Assembly: GCA_029582265.1 (NCBI GenBank)
Contig: CM055819.1
Span: forward strand, 31,659,164 to 31,723,163
From: Zoroaster sp. YZ-2022
Lineage: Eukaryota > Echinodermata > Asteroidea > Forcipulatida > Zoroasteridae
Length of the DNA: 64,000 nucleotides
Direction: 5' to 3'
Shown one piece after another: positions 1-10,574 of the stretch. Below the pieces are notes generated by a model, which saw nothing but the letters and a program-made list of their open reading frames with translations, did no database searches and was not told where the DNA came from. Position numbers and translations under genes: made by a program. Each line of letters starts with the position of its first letter. Position 1 is the stretch's first letter.

Positions 1-138
1 ATATTTGTCAGCAAACTACGCACGCATACATGTACATGAAGCCATGCATCCAGCTGCCTGCATACTGTTATACAGTACATGTACATGTACAACTTACGCA
101 CACTGCTAATCCTCACAGAGATCTCAAGAACATGACCA

Positions 139-260
139 GGGCCCAATTTCATGGCACTGCTTACTGCGGAATTCTGCGCTTACGGTGCATAGAATCACAC
201 GCTTTTTATGGCGCCGTAAGTGCAGAATTCGGTGGTAAGCAGCGCCATGAAATTGGGCCC
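139..260. repeat. Palindromic MITE, GGGCCCAATTTCAT family
   Basis: Both ends carry GGGCCCAATTTCATGGC and its reverse complement, and the inner arms (GCTTACTGCGGAATTC and GAATTCGGTGGTAAGC) also pair. The unit is about 120 bp and non-coding. A second copy lies at 34632-34740. It is probably a non-autonomous DNA transposon; the superfamily is not clear. Confidence 0.75.
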
Positions 261-261
261 A

Positions 262-975
262 GGCCAGGGGCCAATTTCATAGAATTGCTATAAGCAGAGA
301 ATTTTGCTTAGCAAATATTTTCGCTATTAAGCAACATACAACAGACCACCGGACAAAGTACGCTCATTTCATGTGCAAGTTTGGCTGGTAACCAAGAAAA
401 TCTACTAAGCAAATATTTGTGGTAAGCATTTTTCTTCCCTGCTTGGAAGCTCTATGAGTATTTTGCTAAGCAAATATTTTCGCTAAGCAACATACATGTA
501 CAACAGACTACCGGACAAAGTACGCTCATTTTATAATAAATAATAATAATAATGTGTGGACTTATATAGTGCACGTATCCACCAACTAAGTGGTGCTCAA
601 TGCGCATTATATCATTACCCCTGCTCATAAGGCTCATAAGGCTCATAAATCATTCCTGAAACCATCTCAGCTCCCTGGGGAGTATACAGCTCAATTGCTG
701 CCATTACAGTGCATATAGGGCTAATCAACCAACTCTGCCCACACAGGTACCCATTTAACCCCTGGGTGGAGAGAAGCAATTATGGTTAAGTGTCTTGCTC
801 AAGGACACAAGTGTCACGGCCGGGATTCGAACCCACATTCTGCTGCTAACACCAGAACTTGAGTCCGGTAAGCTAGACCGCTCGGCCACGACACTTCACT
901 TTTATGTGCAAGTTTGGCTGGTAACCAAGAAAATCTACTAAGCAGCTCTCTGAAATTAGCCCCTGATTTTCATCC
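262..975. repeat. GCTAAGCAAAT-type repeat element split by a SINE
   Basis: The element starts GGGGCCAATTTCATAG and ends near CTCTCTGAAATTAGCCCC, with many internal TGCTAAGCAAAT motifs. A segment near 296-375 is repeated at 452-533, so part is duplicated. A SINE sits inside at 535-895. A compact full copy is at 45847-46040. Non-coding. Confidence 0.7.
535..895 (-). mobile_element. tRNA-derived SINE, copy 1
   Basis: Reading on the minus strand, the head has a tRNA-like A box (GGCCGAGCGGTCTAG) and B box (GGTTCGAATCC). The body contains TGTCCTTGAGCAAGACACTT and the tail is a (TTA)n run after CACGTGCACTATATAAG. Four other long copies occur in the window. The head resembles a class II (Leu/Ser-like) tRNA. 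It would be transcribed by RNA polymerase III and mobilised by a LINE with a matching tail. Confidence 0.85.
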
Positions 976-1376
976 GGGCTGCTCGCTGAGTAGACCTTTC
1001 CCCTCAGGGAAACTTTTCATTACAAAATTGATTCCGTAAACAGGTCTTAAGGATGAGCCTTTGATATATCAAAACAAGTCTGGATCATGTGCGTGCATTT
1101 GGGGCTAAGTAAGCAATGTCCGGTTTCTGTGGATAGAGATGGGCAGATTGAGAACACCAACTACATGCTCCATGAAGCCATTATTTATGGCATAACAAGT
1201 CATCAGTCTGAAGATTCCTAGTTCAATCTGCGAGATTAAAACCACTGTGTCTACCTGTATCCTTGGCTATAATATAGAAACAACATGTAGGCCTATACTG
1301 TATGTACAATGTACTTGTACATAGTGCTATTATAGTTTGCAGTAACACCATTTGGGTTAATCTCAACTATTGCTAA

Positions 1377-1679
1377 GGGGCCGTCCAAAGTCGTCAACAT
1401 TTTCACGGTAGTACAAAGCGTACTACTAGGGGAGGGGGTGGGAGGAAGTCAGCAGCCGTGTACTTCTTTAAAAATATTGATATAAATATAAATTATATTT
1501 TATGCAAATTTATTGTGTTTCCTGTTGTTTATAAATTTATAAACAACAGGAAAAAATTAAATTCACATAAAATAAAATGTTGATAAGTATTCTTTGAGGG
1601 GAGGGGCCGGTGGGGGGGGGTCTTGAAAAGTGGTACTCTCTGAACTACCTTGAAGATGTTGACAACTTTGGATGGCCCC
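1377..1679. mobile_element. Harbinger-like MITE with TAA target duplication
   Basis: The 303-bp unit has terminal inverted repeats beginning GGGGCCRTCCAAAGTYGTC and is flanked by TAA at 1374-1376 and 1680-1682. A paralogous uninterrupted target (CTCAACTATCGCTAAGTGAGG) is at about 14208, which supports the insertion. A 3-bp TWA duplication fits PIF/Harbinger. No transposase. Confidence 0.8.
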
Positions 1680-2249
1680 TAAGTGAGATTATTGGTCCTG
1701 CATTGGTCTTCTCTTTGTTTTGACTAACAGAGCAGTTTGGTTCTGAGGTTCTCGTCAGAACCAACGATCTCGCTTAGCGGTATAGTTCCCACTGTGTTAA
1801 CCTTGAACCACACTGCATGATAACAATACTCCACCATGAAAAAGCCTAAAATCTTCAAACATCAATTTGTCAAACCATTGGTTCCACTGCAAATGTCTTA
1901 GAGAACACTTTCTTGTTGAGAGGGAGTTCCATGTACATGTACATATACATGTAGTTCAGAGGATCTGTAGTGTCTTCCCATATGTACAGAAATACGGTTT
2001 CTCAAAATTGTGCAAACATTTTAATATCATTTAGTTAATACCAGCATGATGCTGGGCTATTTGGTTTTAATTGTTTTAATAACTGATTTTTTATTGATCA
2101 TACAATTGATTGATAATGTGTAGCACAAAGGGAAATACAATTCAAAGACTTTTGTCACTATGCCCCTCCGGGTTGGCCCGTAATGCCCCTTTGGTTGGCC
2201 TTGAAATTTTGAGGCAGCCAAGGCCAAAGTGGCCATGCCCTCTCAATCC

Positions 2250-2630
2250 TTAACCCTAACTCCCTAGGCCCATTGTTTACACATAACCTGAATCCTTCCT
2301 AACTCCCTAGGCCCATTGTTTACACATAACCTGAATCCTCCAAAATCCTTCAGTAGTAAAACAAGCACATGACATGTATGCACACATGTGTTTCTAATCT
2401 GTGATACATGTACATGGCCAGGGACCCTCCCTGCATGCATGGAGCAATAAACAGTGTCCACTGACACCAAGCACTGACCTTGCAATCACTACAACAAACA
2501 TGGATGTACATGTACCATGGAAAGGCAAGTATGCCTAATAACCTCAATCCTCCAAAATCCTTCACTTTAGCAAAGAGCATGTAGAATGTAACCACAATCC
2601 TTCAAAATCCTTCACTTTAGCAAAGAGGAG
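2250..2630. repeat. TTAACCCTAAC element, copy 1
   Basis: The repeat starts TTAACCCTAACTCC and carries CTCCAAAATCCTTCA motifs at both sides and a central stretch with ACATGTACATGG. A roughly 45-bp terminal unit (CCTAGGCCCATTGTTTACAC and following) is present twice. Other copies: 12810-13108, 42136-42512, 62981-63432. The better copies are flanked by TTAA, so it is probably a TTAA-type MITE. Small open frames here are not coding. Confidence 0.75.
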
Positions 2631-2992
2631 GACCACTATATAGACATTGTTCAGTTGAAGTCATCATAACCACGCACATGTACGATCATTTAAATGATCA
2701 CCAGAATCAGACTGGCGCGTACATGTATGTGATGTGGCATTGAGCCAAACAGACTGCATATTAAGTTTCTATTGTGTCACACTAAATCACACACTTACTT
2801 GTGTTTTGCTTATTTGCTGACTCACGTTCTTATTAGTCAGTGTTTAAATACCAAATACAAGTACTTGAGATAAACTTTTTTCAACAATAATCACTTAAAA
2901 ATTAATTCTATTCTCAAACCCATTCTATTTTAATAAGGTTTTGAGGTATCAAACTATACAATTACAAGGGTTAATGGCAATAAAACAACAGT

Positions 2993-3905
2993 AGCCCTTT
3001 TCACACTACAGAGCCAATTCCCGGGAAAAAAATTCCCGGGAAATTCCCGGGAGTTTTTAACCCCACCAACACCCCAGCGACCGTTCACACTGTACCTATC
3101 TGGTCGTTCCCGGGAACATTATTTCCCGGGAATATGCACGATCGTTTCACACTCGCGATCAAATCCCGGGAAATGCGCTAACTGAATCGGCCCATACGGA
3201 AGTTGAAAATGTTGTGGGCGGAAGTCCAATCCCAGAATGCCATGCGCTCAAGCACCCGCCGGAGTGGTGACGGCCGGGTTGTTGTTGTGACTGTTTCCCA
3301 TGCATCGCGTTGTGACCAAAATGGCTCCTTCAAACGTGTCATCACATCATTTTCGCATGCTATTATTATTATATACCAATATTTGTGTATTTTACGGAGG
3401 CAAAAAACCATGCGGACATTATAAATACACGTAAATGATACGGATGCTTAACATGGCCTTGTCCGCGACAATTCTTTTATTCAATTCTAAAACCATTTAT
3501 TTCGTCACATTCTAGAAAACTAAATATATTGAGTTATTTACAGATGTAGACATTTATATTTTAAGAAGGAAAGTTTCAAAAGTGCTGAAATACAACACTG
3601 GATATTAGCGCGCGAGCTATTTGGCGCGCTATTTGTGACCTCGCTGACCTTTCAAGGCATGTTTGACGTCCCAACATCCGCGACGCGAAAGTGGGGTAAG
3701 TTAAACCCGCTTTCGTTTCACACTAGTTGCTGTTTCCCGGGAAAAACACTATTCCCGGGAAAAACTCGCTTACCCCTACTCCCGAGCAGGGGTAATTATT
3801 TCCCGGGAATAAGCTACTTCCCGGGAATTTCCTGGGAGTAACTTTTGAAGTGTGAACAGATTTCCCGGTAATTTCCCGGGAAATACGTCTAGTGTGAAAG
3901 GGGCT
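2993..3905. mobile_element. TIR element with iterated CCCGGG palindromes
   Basis: Terminal inverted repeats AGCCCYTTTCACACTA lie at both ends, flanked by AGT at 2990-2992 and 3906-3908. Eleven CCCGGG cores, mostly in TTCCCGGGAA, cluster in the first 180 bp and last 170 bp. The middle has a (TTA)n stretch and short frames on both strands that I do not recognise. It is a non-autonomous element of the Harbinger or CACTA kind (3-bp duplication). Confidence 0.75.
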
Positions 3906-4273
3906 AGTATGATAGTATAAATTTTGCTTTATTACTTTTCTTCGACCAAGTTGATGAAAATCTGCATGTACCTCATGTACATGTATGTATTATAAGAATT
4001 GCATACATACATGTAACATGGTATTACAAAATACAGTGTATTAAACTCTATTGCATTGCAATAGGCCTATACGGCTTGGTCGCTTCTGGGTTGGGATCGC
4101 TTGAATCGATTCCAAATTGAGAATCAGAACTACCATACCACTTTTTTTTTTCAAGAATCAAGTACCAATTAGGTGATTCTAGCTTCTGAACTTAAGAATT
4201 GAATCTAAACATTCAATCTTGATTTTTGGCGACCAGCTTTGAAGTTCTAGCATCCTGCTAGAAACAGTCATTG

Positions 4274-4447
4274 GGAAAAAGAGATGGGGGTAGGCCAAGG
4301 AAGAGATGGGAAAATGACATCATTGACAACAGCACCTTCTACCTGGCATACCGTATAGCGCAAGATAGGCAGGAGTGGAGAAAGAAAATTCATGGAGGTA
4401 CAGTTGTAACATCCCCTGGGACAAGGTGCAAGATTAGATTAGATTAG
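4274..4447 (+). pseudogene. LINE reverse transcriptase C-terminal remnant
   Basis: One frame reads GRPRKRWENDII, then AYRIAQDRQEWRKKIHGG, then a TAG stop at 4445-4447, followed by an ATTAG-repeat tail. The motif GRPxxRW...A.DR..WR is the usual end of the ORF in RTE- or Jockey-like non-LTR retrotransposons. Only this 3' end is left, about 57 codons, with no start. It is a dead 5'-truncated copy in an intron. Confidence 0.7.
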
Positions 4448-4529
4448 CTTAGCTTTGAAGTTATTGTTATCTGTAGTTCTTGTCTGTATCATTAACAGTA
4501 TCTAGGCTGTCTAGATTCTTTTTTACTGG

Positions 4530-4800
4530 AAATTCCTGCCAGGGCATTTATAAAATAATTTATAAAATAATCAGGCCTAAAATTTTCTTGCAAGAAGAGA
4601 AGTAGCCACCAAAGAAAGAAAGAAGTAGCCTGTATTGTGTCCAAACCTCTAGTTTCTTGTTTGTGGGGATGTGGAGAGTCTGTAAATCCTCCAAAATTAA
4701 ACATCCGGGAGGTTCATGAGGCTTGTTCTTTGACACCAAAGGGAGACCCATGCCTGCTGCCCATTTTTCAAGATTTTTTACTTTTGTCAAATCACTACGT
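4530..4800. repeat. Dispersed repeat shared with 37745-38095
   Basis: The segment with AGAAGTAGCCACCAA, TGTGTCCAAACCTCTAG and ACTTTTGTCAAATCAC is repeated near 37745-38095, where a palindromic Penelope-like element has been inserted. This copy is the uninterrupted version of that target. Non-coding. Confidence 0.65.
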
Positions 4801-4809
4801 CTACACCTG

Positions 4810-7240
4810 AGTAATGTATATAAGTGAACCCCCACAACAAATTACAATAGCCAATTTGTGCACAAGATTTGGAACCGTCTCCAAAATGTCTGGCATCACT
4901 GAAGGCTTCAAGTATCTTAAACTCTTTAAGTCACTTCTTCATGAAGACAGATGGTTCATTGTGCAAATTTGTCATGTAATGAGCACTTATATTAGAAATT
5001 CAGCATAATAGACAGGGTAATTCAATTATACATGTAGATCCCTTTTATTGCTTTCTTGTGACAAAAAACAAAGTGCACTTATATGTACATATACAAGTAA
5101 AAAGTACAAGTATTTTTGTTTATTATATAAAAAGCACTTTGCTTTAAAATAGTAATAAAGAGCAGCTGTCTGGCAAAGAAAGAACTATTGAACAAAAAGT
5201 GTGTTAAATTTGTATCTAGATTGTCAGTGAACAATACAAACATACGGTTTCTATTTTTAATGTATGCATTTTTAACTTATTGTATCCAAAAGTACAGGTT
5301 TTTAAGTACTTTGAAAAAGCACTTTCCTTAATATCTACATGTGTGTATTTGCAAACAGTTGTACCTACCCGATAAGAAAGAACTAATGACTTTCTATCTC
5401 AGAAATTACCCGATTACAATGATGTGAAGTTGGCAAAACCAGTCATCCTGATGAAAAATGATTTTTGTCAGAAGCTCTCTCATTTCAGAGAATACACAGG
5501 AGAAATATGCACATTTTCAAAATGTTGCCAGACAACAACTTTGTCCTCCATGTTTTCTCTGTAAAAAAAAAACTGTGAATGCTTTTTCACATATTCCTCT
5601 TCGATTTAGGCTCTGCATTGACCTGAAACATTTACAGGTTGGTTGTTTGATTTATATCTTGAAAAAAGTAAGCATACTCATAAAAGCAGTTTTCCCACTA
5701 GAACGTATAATATTTACATCATGCAGCTATCTTGCTATCAGTGTTAACGAAGGCATCTGTCTGACAAGGAGATTTGTGATTTTGCTGGGGCAAAACACTC
5801 AAGCATCTAGCTTGGATTTCATGGTTTCTTAGCAACCTTGATCATTTAGAGTAAGTTTTTTTTCTTCCAAGCACAGGTCTTATAGGGTCAGCCATATGTA
5901 TTTATTGCTGCCAAACCATTGTGATTAATGATTGAAGCGCAGAAGTGTTTGCCGGGTCAATCGGATTCAATTTTAGAACTGTTTAATGATTATTGACGGG
6001 TATGATGTTTATTGACTGGGAAACAAAAGTCAAACATTCACCAAGATGCTTTTCTAAATATTAAATTTGAATGTATTGTTCATCTTAGGGTAAGCGGCAA
6101 AATATGCATAATGATACAAGTACACAGAGTACGGTAGATTATAGACCCCGAGGCCATACATGACTATAAGCTTCTTATATGTGTATTGTGTATAGTTGTC
6201 TCAATTCATGTACATGGTGGTAAATTTGCAGAATTTTATGACTTCTTTAATCGGACCCAGATTCGAGTCCGACGCAAGTCAAGTCCGACTAGATTTACAT
6301 TATGAGTGATTTGGGAATTGGACTGGTGTCACCATAATATACATTGTACAATTGACTCGGACTTGGACTCAACCTTTGTGAGTAGCATGTATAGCCTGTT
6401 CAATGCCTGTTCAATATTATTGACCATTCTTAAATCCAGGTTAAGGTTATTCATTAAATGTGAACAAAATTCCCTTGTAAATATTTTAAGAATTTTTTAA
6501 TAATTGATACCGATACTCATCCTCCACTCAGTGCACATCGTAGCCCTCTAGTGGTGAATTTGCACCCAGTGTCTTGATGATAGCCATTTTGGCATCGTGT
6601 GAGCGTTGTGCGTACACTTTATGCGCGTATGTTATGGTACTAAGTGCGCATATATACTTCTACCAGCTGATGATTGCTAGAGATATTCCACGCTACGCAC
6701 ATCAACTGCAAAATATATGCAAAACGCGACGCACTATTGCTGCACTTTTGCCCACAGTGATCTAACAACATGTGCCCTCAACGGCTCATGCACGGTGCGA
6801 ATAAGATATTGAGCTGACCTGTTGTCATATGGAAATCTCATCAGTCGTTAAGAGGTTATAAGACCTCTGCGCACAAGTTAGCATTATGAGTCGTTTGTAG
6901 GTTTTTTTTCCCACAAACACCCAAAGCACTGAGTATACAGTGCTCCAAAAATACGTCTATGCAGGGGCAAACATCAAATTATAATCAAAACAGTTACCAT
7001 ACACAATTATTGGATCTAATGTTTGGATTTCTTGCTGAAATTTCACTTTCAGAGGACTCATGATTCAGAAAGTTTGACAGGTTATCCCCCCTTTTCAAAG
7101 GACAGCTGCATTTAGAATATATATCTTTGAAGAGTTCATTGACTCGATCCTCCCCCCCCCCCATTAGCCAATGTCAGGAAATGGACAGGAATCGATGCAT
7201 TTTTCTTGCCATGTTATTTGTTATCTTTGTGTCATTGTAT
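4810..7240. other. Intronic sequence, nothing firm
   Basis: AT-rich sequence between the LINE tail and the decayed exon row. A 124-codon frame at 5458-5832 contains a stretch (about 5630-5700) related to the repeats at 49880 and 62160, so I do not call it a gene. No splice-compatible DEP-domain exon was recognised. Confidence 0.4.
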
Positions 7241-7600
7241 CAGTCATTTATCTAGCCAGGTGACATTAAGAAACCATGCTCATCAAATGAACAGGAAATA
7301 ATAGTTAGGTGGGTGGGTTTTAGTATGATGTATGTTTGGTTTTCTATGCGTTTTTATTTGAGCCATTTATCAAACAGGAAAAGCTATTATGTTCATTTGT
7401 ATGTTATGTGTATTTGCTATGTCTTCGTGTCTTCATCTCGGTCATTTATCTAGCTAAGCGTCATCAATAAACCATCATCATGGAATCATCAGAGAGATCT
7501 GTAGTATATTGAATTTTTGTCTTGATGTGTTTTTTTTTCTTTTCTCTGTGTTTTTACCTTTCACCCATTTATCTAGCCAAATAATCAGGGAACATTGTCA
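7241..7600 (+). pseudogene. Row of decayed copies of the RGS exon start
   Basis: ATTTATCTAGC(C/T), the first bases of the RGS exon at 8559, recurs at 7246, 7444 and 7567, each after a T-rich stretch like a splice acceptor tract, with a weaker copy at 7365. Read in the exon frame, each soon reaches a stop (TGA or TAA). Only the 7246 copy keeps an AG acceptor. Spacing is 79-123 bp, and about 118 bp to the real exon once the inserted MITE is subtracted. Best explained as an old tandem duplication of acceptor plus exon that has decayed. Confidence 0.6.
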
Positions 7601-7757
7601 TTAAAGGGGGCAGTATCGTCATGATCAACGGGGCATGGAATCGGAGTGCTAGTTTAAGTTAACTCAGTGACTGAAAACAATGCCCTATGTGATAAGGTCA
7701 TATTACCGTTGCTGATAAATGAGCCAGTAATTTTCAGTCACTGTGTACTCATCTTAA

Positions 7758-8421
7758 AGGGGGACTGTCGTGGATTTAAATCAAACAGTTAAATATGTGA
7801 TCGTTTTATTCTTTTATATCAGTAAAAGATCAATAAAATTTTTGTTTTGTGTTTTTATTGTTTTTGAGAGTGTTATTTTACCATTGTAAAAATGCCCCCC
7901 ACTTTTACTAGTTGTTCCCGCCCTGCACGGAGGAGCTGTTCGTGATGTCATGTCGGGAAGAGAAATTCGATAGTCATGATTGTTGATTGTTGAAACCATG
8001 TTCATCCCGTTGTTTCCGACAAACTTTGCTCGTCCAAATACGGCGATATTTTGGGTCACTTGGGAACAGATGAAGGCTAACACCGTCTTTGGCGGTGTTG
8101 CTGCATCCTGCAGCAACACATCTCCCCGGCATTTTATTAGTTCCGGAAACAAAAATCACGGAAGAAATGAAAACGACGCTACGTGTGTGAATGTGTATGT
8201 ATGTACATGTACATCATGTACACATCGGATCTTCCCGACCTTACGTCACATATCTTATGCAAATGAAGCTTCCACCATGGGATGGGGTTGCCTCCCCCAA
8301 ACACTTCAAACATTGTTTTAAAATACTTGTACTCAGAAATCAATGATTAAATAGACACAGGTGGGTCTTAAAAACAATATTTTATTACAAAATGCCTTAA
8401 GTCAAGGATGTCAGTCCCCCT
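7758..8421 (-). mobile_element. Kolobok-like TTAA element carrying a THAP fragment
   Basis: Terminal inverted repeats AGGGGGACTG...CAGTCCCCCT are flanked by TTAA at 7754-7757 and 8422-8425. Between them is a minus-strand THAP-domain frame. THAP plus TTAA duplication is the known combination for Kolobok transposons. At 664 bp it has lost nearly all of its transposase and cannot be autonomous. Confidence 0.7.
7974..8159 (-). pseudogene. THAP zinc-finger domain fragment of a transposase
   Basis: The frame contains MPGRCVAAGCSN, KDGVSLHLFP and YRRIWTSKVCRKQ, matching the first half of a THAP domain: Cys-X4-Cys of the C2CH zinc site, the FP after the first helix and the Trp. THAP domains bind DNA, here presumably the element's own ends. 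The second half (the later Cys and His) is missing; the frame stops at TGA 7974-7976. It could be a first exon or a truncation. Confidence 0.7.
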
Positions 8422-8558
8422 TTAAACTAGCTAGGACACCGATTTCATGCCCTGTTGAAAGTCTGCTCTGATTGTGATGATACTAGCTAGCATTTATGGC
8501 TCATTTATGGAGGATTTTTCTTCTCTTGAGAGTTTTTTTGTTTTTGCTTTCCTTTCAG

Positions 8559-8623
8559 CAATTTATCTAGCCAAGAGATCAATGAGGAACAAACAGCAGC
8601 ATGGATTAGAAGAATTTGAACTG
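8559..8623 (+). CDS. RGS9-like: R7-family RGS protein (RGS9/11-like), DHEX exon
   Basis: After a long pyrimidine tract and AG at 8557-8558 the exon reads (A)IYLAKRSMRNK then QQHGLEEFEL and ends at a GTAAGT donor (8624). It begins in phase 1 and ends in phase 0. AIYLAKR is a hallmark of R7 RGS proteins just after the DEP domain, at the start of the DHEX helical extension. R7 proteins pair with G-beta-5 through a GGL domain and speed GTP hydrolysis on Gi/o alpha subunits at the membrane. The DEP exons are not in the window. Exon call rests on splice sites plus colinear similarity with the next four exons. Confidence 0.88.
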
Positions 8624-8899
8624 GTAAGTAAAGTTCAGCTCTAGAAAAGCAAGTTGAACAAAAGAAGGAGTGAATAATTTCCAATTGTCAACTTAAATCC
8701 AGTATAATAATCCTTTTGGTAAAATGTCTGTATGCATCCACACTGAGGTATGTATAAATACCAACCTGTAAAAGGTGTCAGCTTATTTCATTGTGTCGTA
8801 AATGAGAAAATAGTGAAAATGCCATCAGATTTTGTGTATTCACTCCAGTGGAATTCCTGTCTTTGGATGACAGAAATTCTTTGCTTCTGTTCACATTTT

Positions 8900-9270
8900 C
8901 TAGTTTTAAAGGGAAGGTATAGCAAATCTTTGAATACCTGGGTACCAGTAATTTTTTTGGGAAAAACACATAGTTACTCCCGAATGTCTAAAATAACCAA
9001 TATGAACACAAGTTTCTCTTGTTTTTTTTTAGAGTCATAATAATTTCCTGCCTCTATATTAAAAACGACTACATGTAGTAGCATCCCCATTCCCCACACA
9101 CATTTTGTTAAACCAAAAAAATCAGACACTGCCATTTGCGTGGCTAAAATTTTAGTCGAAATTTTCAAAAGTCGTTTACAAGTAATTGGAACCGAAAAAT
9201 GGAACCGGGTAATGACACTTTCGGTCGGGTATCCGAATACCCGGCACAGCCTTACTAATGTTGGCAAAAA
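8900..9270 (-). repeat. CGGGTACCC-type repeat, uninterrupted copy
   Basis: The stretch ending near CGGGTATCCGAATACCCGGC is the reverse-oriented relative of 63510-63930. It includes the region TTAGCCACGCAAATGG that corresponds to the TTAA insertion point in the other copy. The two short frames on the minus strand are not convincing. Confidence 0.6.
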
Positions 9271-9841
9271 TGTTTCTATGAATAATGTATGGTCACTCTA
9301 TTTGAATTGAGATAAATCAAACACAGCTCAGTGTACTGAATCCAAGTCATCAGAAAAGTGTTAAAAAAAAGCATTGACAATGTTTACAGAAGACGCTTGG
9401 AGCCATCTGGCAACGTTAGCATTAAGCGCATCATGTCGCATTGCATCCCATCAGTATGTCCCAGTCTCCTCTTGTTGTCCTGTCACAATTTTTTTTAGAA
9501 GCATTACAGAAAAACTAAATGTTAAGCAGTGATTGAATACATCTTTATACACTACATGTAGTTTTGATGGGATGGTACACCATTGTTATAATGCCTATAG
9601 ATCCATTCCATAATTTTAAGAATGACAAAAGATGTATCCATGGAAACCATCCCATGACAGTTTCAGCTTAAATTCCGTTGTGTCATTAATGAGAAATTTG
9701 TTTGTTATTTAAATGCATTCTAATATATGGAAATGGAGCACAACCATTATCTGTATTTCAGAATTGAATTTGTGTTCAACATTTTCTCAGAAAATGACAA
9801 CTTGTCAGATGAAATAACATCTCAGGATGTTTCGTACCATT
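9271..9841. other. Intronic sequence, nothing recognised
   Basis: No exon, clear repeat boundary or RNA gene was recognised here. Confidence 0.4.
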
Positions 9842-10234
9842 AGGACAATTCCGTGGTGACTCACGTTACATTTTTGAGGTATTATGGGCCCACTCTTTAT
9901 GCCATGATTTCCTTAGGTATAAATTTCACTCGTTGGATTTTTTCACAGTAGTTGCATTATATGCAGACCTTACTCAGTACAAAAAATAATTTCAGAAATT
10001 TGTAATATGTACACTGGTTACTCACGTTACATTTTTTAGACATGCATAAAATGTTGTGTCTTCTCTTATATAGCATACATATAACACATTTCTGAAATTA
10101 TTATTTTGTGCCGAGTAAGGTCTGGGTATAATGCAACTACTGTGAATAAAAAACTGATGAGTGAAATATATAACATGGCATTAAGAGTGGGCCCATAACC
10201 TCAAAAATGTAACGTGAGTAACCATGGAATTGCC
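9842..10234. repeat. Long inverted-repeat (foldback) element
   Basis: The arms 9842-10011 and 10072-10234 are reverse complements for most of their length (GGTNACTCACGTTACATTTTT, GGGCCCACTCTT, AGTAGTTGCATTATA), around a roughly 60-bp centre that repeats GTTACTCACGTTACATTTTT. Non-coding foldback DNA able to form a long hairpin. Confidence 0.8.
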
Positions 10235-10574
10235 CATTACCATCTTAAAAACCAAGTAAGCTTTTAGATATAATAATTTGTTTCATTCGATCTCAGATTA
10301 CATGTATTATTACCAATGGGGAACGCTCCCTTTGAGAGATCCTTGCAACCATGTACAATAAATATTTATATTTATATCTTATCTGGTAAAACGACGGACT
10401 CCAAATATTGTCTGATCAAGCTAAACAATATATGTGTTTTTGTTTGTTGTGTTTTCATTTATGAAAACTAGTGTGAATATTCCACCTATAGATACATGCA
10501 GTACTTGTTTTTAATATTTTAATATGTAAGACTAATTGCGGTGACACCTTGTGAAATTCTCAATTGAGTGGTAA

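Larger units (their letters stand above)
7605..8486. mobile_element. TTAA-type MITE, copy A, split by a Kolobok-like element
   Basis: The left part (7605-7757) and right part (8426-8486) belong to the palindromic family whose cleanest copy is 63606-63824. The left end is flanked by TTAA (7601-7604); the right tip is lost. Key motifs are GGGCATGGAATCGGAGTGC and TTTTCAGTCACTG. The 664-bp element at 7758-8421 is inserted at a TTAA inside it. Confidence 0.75.

Noticed and set aside
5458..5832. 124-codon plus-strand frame as a gene
   Set aside because: Contains a dispersed repeat segment, lacks motifs and splice support.
7814..8152. 112-codon minus-strand frame over the THAP fragment
   Set aside because: Different frame from the THAP motif; its residues match nothing and it is a shadow.
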